A stretch of 64,000 nucleotides of DNA from Mucilaginibacter flavus (GCF_030409315.1 NZ_JAUFPS010000028.1:418183-482182); one strand, 5' to 3'; positions 8,185 to 16,998 are shown, counted from the first letter of the stretch. Made by a program: numbers and translations. The notes: generated by a model from the sequence alone, not told the origin.

Positions 8185-8886
8185 ATGAAAACAGAATCAC
8201 AAGAAAGCATAGCAGGAGCAAATATGGCCCGGAGGTCATTCCTGCGTTATGCAGGGGTGGGGGTTGCTTCGGTAGGAATTTTAGCTGCCGCTTCCTGCAC
8301 CAAAGATCACCCAATTGTTGTTAGCCCAACAAAAGGTATTGACATTGGCGCAACCGGCGACCTTGCTATCCTTAACTACGCATACGCGTTAGAGCAACTG
8401 GAAGCTGCTTTTTATACCCAGGTGGTGTTAACACCTTATTCAGGGATTCCGGATAACGAAAAAACATTGCTTACCGCCATTCGCGATCATGAGATTCTGC
8501 ACCGCGAGTTTTTTAAAGCCGCTTTAGGTACCAACGCTATCCCGGCTTTGACTGTTGATTTCAGTACAATTGACTTCACTAACCGGGCATCTGTATTAGG
8601 CGCTGCAAAAGCATTCGAAGATACAGGTGTTAAAGCTTATGATGGCGCAGGCTACTTAATTGGTGGTGGTGCTTATCTTACCCTTGCGGGTAAAATTGTT
8701 TCTGTTGAAGCAAGGCATGCCGCGCTGATTAGTAATTTAATTACGCCAGGCTCTTTTGCCGCCAGCGACCAGGTTGACACTAACGGGCTTAATGCTTCAG
8801 CATCTATTGCAGATGTATTGAAGATTGCCAATACTTACCTGAAAACCAAAGTGAGTGCATCAAATTACAGTTACGTAGCAGCTTAA
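8185..8886 (+). CDS. Tat-exported ferritin-like domain lipoprotein
   Basis: 233 residues from the ATG at 8185; a longer frame from 8122 lacks a sensible N-terminus. The leader carries a twin-arginine motif (ARRSFLRYAG), a hydrophobic stretch and a lipobox-like AAASC, so export by Tat and possibly lipidation is likely. The mature part is a Ferritin_2 (PF13668-like) four-helix domain: NYAYALEQLEAAFY, DHEILHREFF, AFEDTGVKAY and SVEARHAA provide Glu/His positions in the order expected of this family. Ferritin-like proteins of this class are linked to stress and desiccation tolerance, but the activity is not established. A paralogue follows 12 bp downstream. Confidence 0.85.
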   Translation: MKTESQESIAGANMARRSFLRYAGVGVASVGILAAASCTKDHPIVVSPTKGIDIGATGDLAILNYAYALEQLEAAFYTQVVLTPYSGIPDNEKTLLTAIRDHEILHREFFKAALGTNAIPALTVDFSTIDFTNRASVLGAAKAFEDTGVKAYDGAGYLIGGGAYLTLAGKIVSVEARHAALISNLITPGSFAASDQVDTNGLNASASIADVLKIANTYLKTKVSASNYSYVAA

Positions 8887-8898
8887 ATCAACAACGTC

Positions 8899-9774
8899 AT
8901 GAATTTATTTAATATCATAGAAGAAATAGAAAAAATTGATCCGGATTTTTCCGATAAGGTAAACCCTCGTCGTGCCGCGATCAAAAATATTACCAGCTTT
9001 GGTTCAAAAGTAGCTATGGCTGCTGTGCCATTCGCTTTTGGTACAATGATTAAAAGAGCAGTTGCTCAAACCTCAACTCCATCGGTTGTCGCTATTTTAA
9101 ATTACGCGCTTACTTTAGAGTTTTTAGAAGCTAAGTTTTACGCAAACGCGGTTGATAAGGTTGGATTTATCCCTGCCAACATTCATCCCTATTATCAAAC
9201 TATTGCTGATGACGAAAGTAAACACGTTGAGTTTTTAATAAACGTTATTAAAAGCGTAGGTGGCACACCGGTAACCAGTCCGTCTTTTGATTTTTCGGCC
9301 GGCGGTGGTACCGGTACAGGTCCGTTAGGTAATTCTGTTTATACAGATTTAGCTACCTTCCAAAAGGTTGCTGTTGCGTTTGAAGATACAGGCGTACGTG
9401 CTTATAAAGGCCAGGCCGAAAATATATTGGCTAACAAAACCGCTGCCGGTGCCGATTTGTATAAAACGGTATTAACTGCCGCGTTATCTATTCACGCCGT
9501 TGAAGCCCGTCATGCTTCGGCAACCCGTCAGCTTATTGGTGCAACCCCATGGATTGTGAGTACTACTGCCAAAGGAAATGATACCGGAGTTACATTGGTA
9601 GATGGTAATTACGATGGAGAGCAAAATGTTATCCAGGGAGGTGTGGATGTAACTACGCTTAAAAATTCGGCAGGTGCCAGTACTTCTGTTTCAGTTGCTA
9701 CCGCCGCATTTGATGAGCCATTAAGTATGGATGCTGTACTAAAATTACTGGTAGGTACCTTTATTGTGAAATAA
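8899..9774 (+). CDS. Second ferritin-like domain protein, probable Tat substrate
   Basis: 291 residues. The N-terminus has about 20 polar residues, then NPRRAAIKNITSFG and a hydrophobic segment ending in AVAQT, which resembles a Tat leader with an atypical long n-region. The core is again Ferritin_2: LNYALTLEFLEAKFY, DDESKHVEFL, AFEDTGVRAY, HAVEARHAS. It shares the AFEDTGV-AY and VEARHA blocks with its upstream neighbour, so the two are diverged paralogues, cotranscribed (12 bp apart), and could form a hetero-oligomer. Both lie behind one regulatory region and end at one terminator. Confidence 0.83.
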   Translation: MNLFNIIEEIEKIDPDFSDKVNPRRAAIKNITSFGSKVAMAAVPFAFGTMIKRAVAQTSTPSVVAILNYALTLEFLEAKFYANAVDKVGFIPANIHPYYQTIADDESKHVEFLINVIKSVGGTPVTSPSFDFSAGGGTGTGPLGNSVYTDLATFQKVAVAFEDTGVRAYKGQAENILANKTAAGADLYKTVLTAALSIHAVEARHASATRQLIGATPWIVSTTAKGNDTGVTLVDGNYDGEQNVIQGGVDVTTLKNSAGASTSVSVATAAFDEPLSMDAVLKLLVGTFIVK

Positions 9775-9792
9775 TAAGTAGCCTATCTTATA

Positions 9793-9829
9793 TAAAAAAG
9801 CCGGGTAGTGTTCGTCGCCCGGCTTTTTT
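9793..9829. terminator. Bidirectional terminator between ferritin-like and thioredoxin genes
   Basis: AAAAAAGCCGGG pairs with CCCGGCTTTTTT around a 12-nt loop; T and A tracts flank both sides of this convergent gene junction. Confidence 0.88.
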
Positions 9830-9835
9830 GTGCTT

Positions 9836-10282
9836 TTATTTATTGAGGCCTTTTACACCAAACCTGATCAGGTCATCGGCTTTAATATAACCCACCGTTC
9901 CATAAACGGGCTTGCCTTTCGGATCAAAAATAATCATAGTAGGATAAGCCTGTAATCCCCATTGGGCGGCCAGTTGCGGACCGTCGCCTTTTTCCATATC
10001 CATCGCCACGTTAATAAAATTACTGTTATAAAACTGGGCCACTTTGCTGTTTTTAAAGGTAGTGGCTTTAAGTAATTTGCACGGGCCACACCAGGTAGCA
10101 TAGGCATCAACAAAAATATATTTGTTTTTGGCCGCAGCCTGTTTCAGGGCCTCGCCCCATGCGTTTTCAATAAAATTGATTTGGGATGATGTTTTTGCCT
10201 CCTGGGCGCTCCCTTTTATTGGAAAACAGGCAATTAAAATTACAAAAGCGATAAATGTTGAAAGCCGAGGTAAGTATCTCAT
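9836..10282 (-). CDS. Exported thioredoxin-fold protein
   Basis: 148 residues. Signal peptide (ending GSAQ near residue 27), then a thioredoxin domain with the active site W64-C65-G66-P67-C68 and a cis-Pro in AYPTMIIF. The pattern FVDAYATWCGPCK and the gap before the cis-Pro resemble thiol:disulfide interchange proteins of the DsbD-gamma/Thioredoxin_7 type. It should act in the periplasm, reducing or exchanging disulfides. It starts 97 bp from the end of the Gln-rich gene on the same strand and may be read with it. Confidence 0.88.
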   Translation of the reverse strand: MRYLPRLSTFIAFVILIACFPIKGSAQEAKTSSQINFIENAWGEALKQAAAKNKYIFVDAYATWCGPCKLLKATTFKNSKVAQFYNSNFINVAMDMEKGDGPQLAAQWGLQAYPTMIIFDPKGKPVYGTVGYIKADDLIRFGVKGLNK

Positions 10283-10378
10283 CCTGATTTAAAATAGTAG
10301 TTAAACAAAAATAGCACATATAAACCGATTAATTACGGCCTTATATGTGCTATTGATTTTATTAAAAACACGCTTTAA

Positions 10379-12175
10379 TTAAGGGCGATGTTCCTGTTGT
10401 TTTTGCTGCTCCTGCTGTTGGCGTTGCTGTTGTTGCTGTCTTTGGGCCTGCTGTTGCTGCTGCCTTTGCGCCTGCTGAGCTTGTTGTTGCTGCTGCCTTT
10501 GTGCCTGCTGTTGCTGTTGGGCTTGCTGCTGTTGCTGCTGCCTTTGCGCCTGCTGAGCCTGTTGCTGCTGTTGCCTTTGGGCTTCCTGCTGTTGCTGGCG
10601 TTGCTGCTGAGCTTGTTGCTGTTGCTGCTGACGTTGCGCCTGCTGAGCCTGTTGCTGCTGTTGCCTTTGCGCCTCCTGCTGTTGCTGGCGTTGCTGCTGG
10701 GCTTGTTGCTGTTGCTGCTGACGTTGCGCCTGCTGAGCCTGTTGCTGCTGTTGCCTTTGAGCCTCCTGCTGTTGTTGGCGTTGCTGCTGAGCTTGTTGCT
10801 GTTGCTGCTGACGTTGCGCCTGCTGAGCCTGTTGTTGCTGTTGCCTTTGTGCCTCCTGCTGTTGTTGACGTTGCTGCTGAACTTGTTGCTGTTGCTGCTG
10901 ACGTTGCACCTGCTGGGCTTGTTGTTGCTGTTGCCTTTGCGCCTCCTGCTGTTGTTGACGTTGCTGCTGAGCTTGTTGCTGTTGCTGCTGACGTTGCACC
11001 TGCTGAGACTGCTGTTGTTTTTGGGCCTCCTGCTGTTGCTGACGTTGCTGAACAGCCTGATTTTGCTGTTGTTGACGTTGCGCCTGCTGAGGCTGTTGCT
11101 GCTGCTGACGTTGTTGAACAGTCTGGTTTTGCTGTTGCTGAGGCTGCACCTGTTGAGACTGCTGCTGGCCTGGTTGCCCATTCGGTCTTACATTCGGTTG
11201 TCCCGGCCTGTTAGGCTGTTGTTGTGCAGGGTTTGTGGCAGGTGCGTTATTATTAACCCTTACAAATTTGGTATCGTTGCTTTTAGCTATTTGTGCTAAC
11301 CTTGCCGCGTTGTTACGGTTTACTGTAGCCTGGCCACCTGCACGATTGGCTATCCCCTGGTTAGGGTTGGCATTGCGGTATTCGGCCGCGTTAACAACTC
11401 TTGCCGGCCTTGCGTCTGGTGCTTTTTGAATTTGGGGACGATAAATATTTACCGTATTGTTTACAACCCTGCCGCCACCATTAGGCCTGCTGGAGTTGTT
11501 TACCCTGTAAACCTGTATATTATTATTGCGGGTAACATTCCTTATCTCGGTTATTCTCGGGCCTGCTACATATGTACGATTGTTGTACACGTAGGTGTTG
11601 TTTATAACTGTGGTTTGATGAATGATGTTTACCACCCTGGTGTGCGGCACATAGTAGTTATAAATATTGGGGCTTGCTATATAGGCTTGCGGCGCGCAGG
11701 TCCAGTAAGAATCTGGTACGCGATAGCCGCTACCTAAAGATATGCTGAAGCTGATGCCTGGCATTAAAGGTGCCCAGCCGTAATAGCCGCCACCATGACG
11801 CCAGTTAACCCAAGCCGGTGCCCATTCATGGCCTGGTACCCATTCCCATCCGTAATAATCATCATAACGCCACCTGCCGTAATGGAAAGGAGCCCAGCCC
11901 CAATCGTAATCAGATACCCAGGTATTGCCATAATCTGTAACTACCCAGTGACCGCGTGTGGCATATGGCCTAAAACCATCCTCAACATCGGGCACCCAAA
12001 CGTTGCCATATTGGTCGTCACTTACCCAGGTACCATAAGGCGAAAGCTGATCGTAAAACTCCTGGTCGGATACGTAGCCCCCTTCCTGGGCCTTACTTAT
12101 ATTTGGCGCGGCAAGCATTATCAAAAATGCTATGAAGCTTATACCGCAAATTCTATTTATATATTTCATTTTCAT
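10379..12175 (-). CDS. Secreted DUF6600-like protein with long Gln-rich repeat tail
   Basis: 598 residues. Signal peptide ending at SKAQ (about residue 29). Residues 30-175 are Trp/Tyr/Gly-rich with repeated motifs (LSPYGTWVSD, GHWVVTDYGNTWVSD, WGWAPFHYGRW, WEWVPGHEWAPAWVNW, YYGWAPL), typical of the DUF6600/YXWV-type family. A Val/Asn-rich region follows to about 300. The last 280 residues are almost only Gln with Ala, Arg and Glu. The tail DNA (10388-11160) is a tandem repeat with a 90-bp (30-residue) period. This tail generates large false open frames on the other strands. Location is probably periplasmic or outer-membrane associated; function unknown. Confidence 0.85.
   Translation of the reverse strand: MKMKYINRICGISFIAFLIMLAAPNISKAQEGGYVSDQEFYDQLSPYGTWVSDDQYGNVWVPDVEDGFRPYATRGHWVVTDYGNTWVSDYDWGWAPFHYGRWRYDDYYGWEWVPGHEWAPAWVNWRHGGGYYGWAPLMPGISFSISLGSGYRVPDSYWTCAPQAYIASPNIYNYYVPHTRVVNIIHQTTVINNTYVYNNRTYVAGPRITEIRNVTRNNNIQVYRVNNSSRPNGGGRVVNNTVNIYRPQIQKAPDARPARVVNAAEYRNANPNQGIANRAGGQATVNRNNAARLAQIAKSNDTKFVRVNNNAPATNPAQQQPNRPGQPNVRPNGQPGQQQSQQVQPQQQQNQTVQQRQQQQQPQQAQRQQQQNQAVQQRQQQQEAQKQQQSQQVQRQQQQQQAQQQRQQQQEAQRQQQQQAQQVQRQQQQQQVQQQRQQQQEAQRQQQQQAQQAQRQQQQQQAQQQRQQQQEAQRQQQQQAQQAQRQQQQQQAQQQRQQQQEAQRQQQQQAQQAQRQQQQQQAQQQRQQQQEAQRQQQQQAQQAQRQQQQQQAQQQQQAQRQQQQQAQQAQRQQQQQAQRQQQQQRQQQEQQKQQEHRP
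10388..11160. repeat. 90-bp tandem repeat encoding Gln-rich segments
   Basis: Units such as GTTGCTGGCGTTGCTGCTGA recur at 10591, 10681, 10771, 10861 and 10951 with a spacing of exactly 90 bp and few differences. The region is essentially CTG/TTG on the plus strand (Gln codons CAG/CAA on the coding strand). Copy number is likely unstable by slippage or recombination. Confidence 0.85.
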
Positions 12176-12323
12176 GAGGTTTTAAATGGTTGCTTAATAC
12201 AACTATGACCAAGCAAAGTATAAATCGTTTAAATCAAAAATTGTTTTATTGGGTTGATAATGTTTTAGTGCGGTTTTGCAGCGGCAATAATACCATTTAT
12301 TACAGGCAACCGCTTTCAACATC

Positions 12324-12544
12324 TTCATACAAAGAAAGATTTTCAATGAGCACACAACAGGTAGCCGCCATGCGGCATCTCGTCTGCTCTATTTATTTCT
12401 ACAAACCGGTAGCCGCCATGCGGCATCGAATATTTGATAAAACAAAATTGCCGCATGGCGGCTATCTATTTGTAGAACAAATATTTTCTTTTTTTTTGCT
12501 CCGTAGGAGCTACCTTTTACCACGCAAATCTTTAAAAGCGATTT
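12324..12544. repeat. Interspersed palindromic element, copy 1 (extended)
   Basis: Shares almost its whole length with 30485-30659. It runs from TTCATACAA through CAATGAGCACACAACAG, a long-armed palindrome (GTAGCCGCCATGCGGCA with TGCCGCATGGCGGCTA), TTTGTAGAACA, a T tract, GCTCCGTAGGAGC, and ends at AAAGCGATTT. This copy has the left palindrome arm twice, because a 48-bp segment (30-bp spacer plus 18-bp arm) is inserted. A 74-codon open frame from 12346 is a by-product of the element, not a supported gene. Confidence 0.88.
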
Positions 12545-12620
12545 ATCTGCCATTTATTAACACTTTATAACGCTCTGTTATTTTTTTAATAATTTTACTT
12601 TTTGTAAAGCATTTATAGCT

Positions 12621-13583
12621 ATGAGCACAGTAAATATCCCCAGACTTGATCTGAATGATTATATCAATGGCAGCGCTGCCGATAGGAAACAATTTTCTGA
12701 TAAAATTGGCGAGGCCTTTAACCAAACAGGTTTTGTAACCATCACCAACCATGGCTTAAGCAAGCAATTGATTGATGATTTATACAACCAGGTTAAAACC
12801 CTGTTTGCCCTGCCCGATGATGTAAAGCAAAAATATGAGATCCCCGGCCTGGCCGGCCAGCGTGGGTACACCGGTAAAGGAAAAGAAACAGCCAAGGGTT
12901 TCAAAACCCCCGATTTGAAAGAGTTTTGGCAAATTGGCCAAACCGTAACAGACGGCGCGGTTATTAAAGATCAATACCCGGATAATGTAGTGGTTGATGA
13001 ACTTCCTGCCTTTAACACTACCACCCTTGAAGTTTATAAAAAGTTAGAGGATGCCGGCAAACACCTGTTGCAGGCGATCTCGATATATTTAAACCTGCCC
13101 GAAAATTATTTTGACGATAAGGTACATAACGGTAACTCTATCTTGCGTACACTGCACTATTTCCCGATAACAGACCCCGATTCTGTACCGGATGATGCCG
13201 TACGTGCCGGCGCTCATGAGGATATTAACCTGATCACCCTACTTATTGGTGCAAGTGCCGATGGTCTTGAACTGCTAACCCGCGAAGGTACCTGGTTCCC
13301 GGTAAAAGCCCATGGCGAAGATCTGGTAGTAAACGTTGGCGATATGCTGCAACGCTTAACCAACAACAAACTAAAATCAACCACCCACCGCGTAGTTAAC
13401 CCACCGCGTGAGCTGATGAAATATTCCCGTTTTTCGGTACCGTTTTTCCTGCACCCAAAATCGGGTATGGATTTAACAAGCCTGCCATCATGCATTGATG
13501 CCGAGCACCCAAAATTGTATACAGATATTACGGCAGGGGAGTATCTTGACGAGCGTTTGAGAGAAATTGGATTAAAGATGTAA
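12621..13583 (+). CDS. Isopenicillin N synthase-family 2-oxoglutarate/Fe(II) oxygenase
   Basis: 320 residues. An N-terminal DIOX_N domain (STVNIPRLDLNDYI... GFVTITNHGL) is followed by the 2OG-Fe(II) core: iron ligands H199-x-D201 (GAHEDIN) and H256 (TTHRVVNP), and the co-substrate residue R270 in SRFSVPFF. This layout is that of the plant-like IPNS/ethylene-forming oxygenase family, common in bacteria with unknown substrates. It is flanked by a repeat upstream and two terminators downstream, so it is a single-gene unit. Confidence 0.87.
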   Translation: MSTVNIPRLDLNDYINGSAADRKQFSDKIGEAFNQTGFVTITNHGLSKQLIDDLYNQVKTLFALPDDVKQKYEIPGLAGQRGYTGKGKETAKGFKTPDLKEFWQIGQTVTDGAVIKDQYPDNVVVDELPAFNTTTLEVYKKLEDAGKHLLQAISIYLNLPENYFDDKVHNGNSILRTLHYFPITDPDSVPDDAVRAGAHEDINLITLLIGASADGLELLTREGTWFPVKAHGEDLVVNVGDMLQRLTNNKLKSTTHRVVNPPRELMKYSRFSVPFFLHPKSGMDLTSLPSCIDAEHPKLYTDITAGEYLDERLREIGLKM

Positions 13584-13620
13584 ATCTGCTATCTACTTTG
13601 TATGGCAAGTTGTAAATTCC

Positions 13621-13656
13621 AGACTTACGAAGTTTTAAAAACTTCGTAAGTCTTTC
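13621..13656 (+). terminator. Terminator of the 2OG oxygenase gene
   Basis: AGACTTACGAAGTTTT followed by its near-perfect reverse complement (AAAACTTCGTAAGTCT) and a short T run, 38 bp after the stop codon. Confidence 0.75.
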
Positions 13657-13706
13657 GGCGATATACCTTGACGAACAGGTGGAAAATTGGCTTGAAGAAA
13701 TACAAC

Positions 13707-13743
13707 AAATCCCTTTATATTTTTTTATAAAGGGATTTTTTAT
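13707..13743. terminator. Second terminator, probably bidirectional
   Basis: AAATCCCTTTAT pairs with ATAAAGGGATTT and is followed by T6. It lies just before the end of the convergent MFS gene and can serve both strands. Confidence 0.8.
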
Positions 13744-13753
13744 TACTGATAAT

Positions 13754-14995
13754 TTAGCGGCTCGTAAACGATGTTTTTCGCATCATCAAGGTTTCACTCG
13801 CCTGCCTTTTTTTATACAAAATAAATACTTCGGTGGCTACCAGGCCTATCGCGCCTTCAATGCCAACAGCCATTCTTGGCCCCAGTTCATTAGCCAGCCA
13901 GCCTACCATTAAGCTACCAACCGGAATCATTCCCTGGTAAGCCATTACGTAGTAGCTGATTGCCCTTGCGCGCATTGCCGGGATAGCGTGGGTTTGAATA
14001 TAGGTGTTAATGGCGGATGTTTGCGCCATCATGCCCAAACCGGTAAAACTCATAAACACCAAAGCGAACGGCAATCTACCTGCATAAGCTACCATCAATA
14101 CACTCGCCCCAAAAACCAATCCGGCAGTTATAATAATCTTCACCAGGTTTTTGCTGGTTTTTAAATTGGCCAGATAAATGGCGCTTACTACCGAGCCAAT
14201 GCCCGCCGCGCTTTCAAACCAGCTGAATGTTTTAGCATCGCCATTAAAAATATCTTTGGCAAAAATGGGCATCAGGGTATTAAAGGGGATAACAAATAAA
14301 CTGCTGATGGTAAGCATCAGGATCAGGCTGCTCAGGTCGCGGTCGCCAGATACATATTTAAAGCCGTCTTGTAGTTCGGTCCAGATGCCTTTTTGTGGTT
14401 TGCCTACTACGGTTGTATTCAGCTTCATCATAAACAAACAGGCCAGTACCGGCACGTAGCTTAAAAAATTCCCGAAGAAACAAAAATCTTCGCCAAAGGT
14501 GCTCAGAATGATACCCGCAACTGCCGGACCGGCTATGCGTGCAAAGTTGGTCATGGTAGAGTTTAAGGCGATGGCGTTAGGCAAATCGACCTTGTCATCA
14601 ATCATTTCAACCATGATAGATTGACGGCAGGTAACGTCAAAAGCATTGATAATGCCCTGCACCAGGCTTAAGCCAATAATGGCCGGGATGTTATAAAACT
14701 TAAACAATATTAAAAAAGCCAGCGCGCCGGCCTGCAGCATAGATACTACTTGTGTAATAACCAGTATACGGTAACGGTTATGCCTGTCAACAATACTACC
14801 GGCGTATGGTGCCAGTATCAGTGAGGGGATTAAGCTAACAAAACTAACTATCCCTAATAAAACGGCCGAACCGGTAAGCCTGTAAACCAGCCAGCTTACT
14901 GCTGTTTTTTGCATCCAGGTGCCAATGAGGGAGATGGACTGACCGTAAAAAAACAGCTTGAAATTACGGTATTTTAAAGAGCGGAAAATGTTCAT
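13754..14995 (-). CDS. MFS transporter (EntS/MFS_3-like exporter)
   Basis: 413 residues with about 12 membrane helices. The start MNIFRSLKYRNFKLFFYGQSISLIG and the loop PYAGSIVDRHNRYRILVITQ (motif A-like) are typical of the MFS_3 branch that includes enterobactin exporter EntS and macrolide exporters. By family it is a proton-driven exporter of small molecules; the substrate is unknown. It is divergent from a LysR regulator 143 bp away, a classical arrangement in which the regulator controls the transporter. Confidence 0.86.
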   Translation of the reverse strand: MNIFRSLKYRNFKLFFYGQSISLIGTWMQKTAVSWLVYRLTGSAVLLGIVSFVSLIPSLILAPYAGSIVDRHNRYRILVITQVVSMLQAGALAFLILFKFYNIPAIIGLSLVQGIINAFDVTCRQSIMVEMIDDKVDLPNAIALNSTMTNFARIAGPAVAGIILSTFGEDFCFFGNFLSYVPVLACLFMMKLNTTVVGKPQKGIWTELQDGFKYVSGDRDLSSLILMLTISSLFVIPFNTLMPIFAKDIFNGDAKTFSWFESAAGIGSVVSAIYLANLKTSKNLVKIIITAGLVFGASVLMVAYAGRLPFALVFMSFTGLGMMAQTSAINTYIQTHAIPAMRARAISYYVMAYQGMIPVGSLMVGWLANELGPRMAVGIEGAIGLVATEVFILYKKRQASETLMMRKTSFTSR

Positions 14996-15083
14996 TTATG
15001 CATTCATATACAAAGCAGTTTCAGGGGAGATCTTAATGTAAGACTATTGAAATTGTTTCTGATGCAAATATCGGCCACAATGA

Positions 15084-15091
15084 TATATTTG
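15084..15091 (+). promoter_or_regulatory. Candidate -7 element of the LysR-family gene
   Basis: TATATTTG matches TAnnTTTG and would place the start site about 40 nt before the ATG at 15139. The -33 region (GATG) is poor. The surrounding 143 bp must also contain the MFS promoter and any LysR operator. Confidence 0.4.
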
Positions 15092-15138
15092 TAAAATAGA
15101 TTGTTTTAATAGGGTTAATAGATAAAACCGATTGATTT

Positions 15139-16017
15139 ATGGAACTAAGGCAATTGCAGTACTTTGTTAAGGCGGCCGAAACGATGAACTTCACCGAGGC
15201 CGCCGCCGCGGTGTTTATTACCCAAAGCACACTATCGCAACAAATTAAACAGCTGGAAGAGGAACTGGGCATGTTATTGTTTGACAGGATTGGCAAACAT
15301 GTGCGCATTACCGAGGCCGGGCATATATTTTTAGTACATGCCCGCAAAATTTTGGCGGCTGTGCAAAAGGGCAAGCAAGCCATCACCGAACTCAATAACG
15401 CGGCCACAGGCGAGCTAAACATCGGTGTTTCTTACGCCTTTACCTCACTGCTGTTGCCGGCTCTTGTGCCATTCTCGACCAAGTACCCGGGCATCAAAAT
15501 TTTTATCACCTACGGTAATCCCGAGGACCTGGAGAAAAAACTGCGCCTGTCTGAACTGGATATGATGCTGGCCTTTCACAATGAATCTGACGATGAGGAT
15601 CTGGAGATGCAGGGCCTTTTCAGCTCAAGTATTGTAATGGTGGTTGATAAAAACAATCCCCTGGCAAAGCTCGATAAAATAAGCCTGAAAGATTTAGCCG
15701 CGCAGGACCTGGTATTACCCGGTAAAGGTTTCAGCTCGCGCGAGTTTATCAATGAGCTGTTTTACAAAAACAAAATTGTACCCAATATTAAAATCGAGCT
15801 GAATGATGTGCACTCCCTGCTTTCGCTGGTGCAAAGCGGCCACTGGGCAACCATCCTTAACGAAAAAGCACTCATAGGCTGGAGCAATGTGGTAGCGGTG
15901 CCCATTATTGCCAAAGGCATCAAAAGGCAATCATACATCCTGTGGCAAAAAGGAGTTTATCGCAAAAAAGCCGCTATTTTATTTATTGATGAATTAATGG
16001 CCGTTATGGGGCATTAA
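15139..16017 (+). CDS. LysR-family transcriptional regulator
   Basis: 292 residues. The N-terminal winged helix-turn-helix is classical: MELRQLQYFVKAAETMNFTEAAAAVFITQSTLSQQIKQLEEELGM, residues 1-60. The remainder is a periplasmic-binding-like effector domain (GELNIGVSYAFTSLLLPAL...). It resembles the CynR/CysB-like group. It probably regulates the divergent MFS gene, and perhaps the CPBP gene 35 bp downstream. The effector is unknown. Confidence 0.92.
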   Translation: MELRQLQYFVKAAETMNFTEAAAAVFITQSTLSQQIKQLEEELGMLLFDRIGKHVRITEAGHIFLVHARKILAAVQKGKQAITELNNAATGELNIGVSYAFTSLLLPALVPFSTKYPGIKIFITYGNPEDLEKKLRLSELDMMLAFHNESDDEDLEMQGLFSSSIVMVVDKNNPLAKLDKISLKDLAAQDLVLPGKGFSSREFINELFYKNKIVPNIKIELNDVHSLLSLVQSGHWATILNEKALIGWSNVVAVPIIAKGIKRQSYILWQKGVYRKKAAILFIDELMAVMGH

Positions 16018-16052
16018 AAACTTAAATTGCTAAAGTAAAATCTGCCGAACCG

Positions 16053-16742
16053 ATGATCACTATTTTAAAAGAAAAGGAGCACGATACTGTATTAAAAGGA
16101 CTCATCCTTACCGTTATCATGATGATGGGTTTCACTGCCATTTCAAAGGTTTTCTCTATATATACTGCCTCACTTTTGTCAATAGATACCCGTTTTTTTG
16201 TTTCGCGGATGTTTTTCTGGGCCTATTTTGCAGCTATTTATTTGTATGTGGTGATCAGGGAAAAACAATCCTTGCTATTATGGCCGGAAAACAAATACGG
16301 TACCGGCTTTTATATCCTGTCGGTTATATTAATATTATTAGTGGTTATCATAGGTGCCGCTGTAGCTGCAGTTGTTTTAAAATCGATGGGGCTGCTTAAA
16401 CAAAGCAGGGCTTTGCCGTTAATGCTTCATATGAATACGCCGGTAAAGTTATTAGGCATAATAACGGCCGGCTTTTTAGAGGAATTTATTTTTAGGGGAT
16501 ACATGATGCCGCGGCTGCAGCTGTTTTTTAAAAGCCATCATTTACCTATAATTATCTCATCCATTGTATTTGGTTTATTGCATGTAGGATATGGCACTGT
16601 TGTTAACGTGGTTGTACCTGTTATTATTGGGCTGGTGTTTGGCTATCATTACCAGCAATACCGCAATATTAAAATATTGATCATTTGCCATTTGCTGATA
16701 GATTTGAACGCGTTGTTTACGCCGTTGCTTGTAAAGCATTAA
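16053..16742 (+). CDS. CPBP family intramembrane glutamic endopeptidase
   Basis: 229 residues and about six to seven membrane helices. The family signatures are present: E-E-x-x-x-R in GFLEEFIFRGYMMPRLQ (near residue 143) and FGLLHVGYG with the metal/catalytic His; a further HLLIDLNA motif is near the C-terminus. The family includes CAAX prenyl proteases and bacteriocin self-immunity proteins. Its placement 35 bp behind the LysR gene suggests cotranscription. Substrate unknown. Confidence 0.85.
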   Translation: MITILKEKEHDTVLKGLILTVIMMMGFTAISKVFSIYTASLLSIDTRFFVSRMFFWAYFAAIYLYVVIREKQSLLLWPENKYGTGFYILSVILILLVVIIGAAVAAVVLKSMGLLKQSRALPLMLHMNTPVKLLGIITAGFLEEFIFRGYMMPRLQLFFKSHHLPIIISSIVFGLLHVGYGTVVNVVVPVIIGLVFGYHYQQYRNIKILIICHLLIDLNALFTPLLVKH

Positions 16743-16998
16743 AATGTCGAAAATATACTTTACATCCTTCGTATCAACCCGTAGCAAGTTGTAAAATGGA
16801 AGTTAATCCGAAATAAGCTCGGAATGACACCGGGCTTTAAAGCGATTGTCAGTTCAATTTTCACGGCCTGCGGATGTATTACGGTAATAGCTGTTCAATA
16901 AATCAAATCATCCCATTTTACAGGCAGGGTTAACCTAATTTCGCAATGACGCTCCTGTTTGTTATTAACGGTTTCTTAGCTTTTTTAAATACAAGCTT
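16743..16998. other. Intergenic spacer with degenerate palindromic-repeat remnants
   Basis: 256 bp between convergent genes. It holds sequence related to the repeats at 34860-35030: GTTGTAAAATGGAAGT, CTCGGAATGACACC, GTCAGTTCAATTTTCACGG. The parts are eroded, and I see no gene. Confidence 0.5.

Noticed and set aside
10388..11299. Long Leu- or Ala-rich open frames on the plus strand
   Set aside because: They are mirror translations of the Gln-codon repeat of the minus-strand gene; composition is only Leu or Ala/Val and there is no domain.
12190..12570. 126-codon frame over the palindromic element
   Set aside because: The downstream part translates the repeat itself, and copy 2 of the element stops after 27 codons.
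13754..16742. Biosynthetic or resistance island (MFS, LysR, CPBP protease)
   Set aside because: Only an exporter, its probable regulator and a membrane protease are present; no biosynthetic enzymes or mobility genes.
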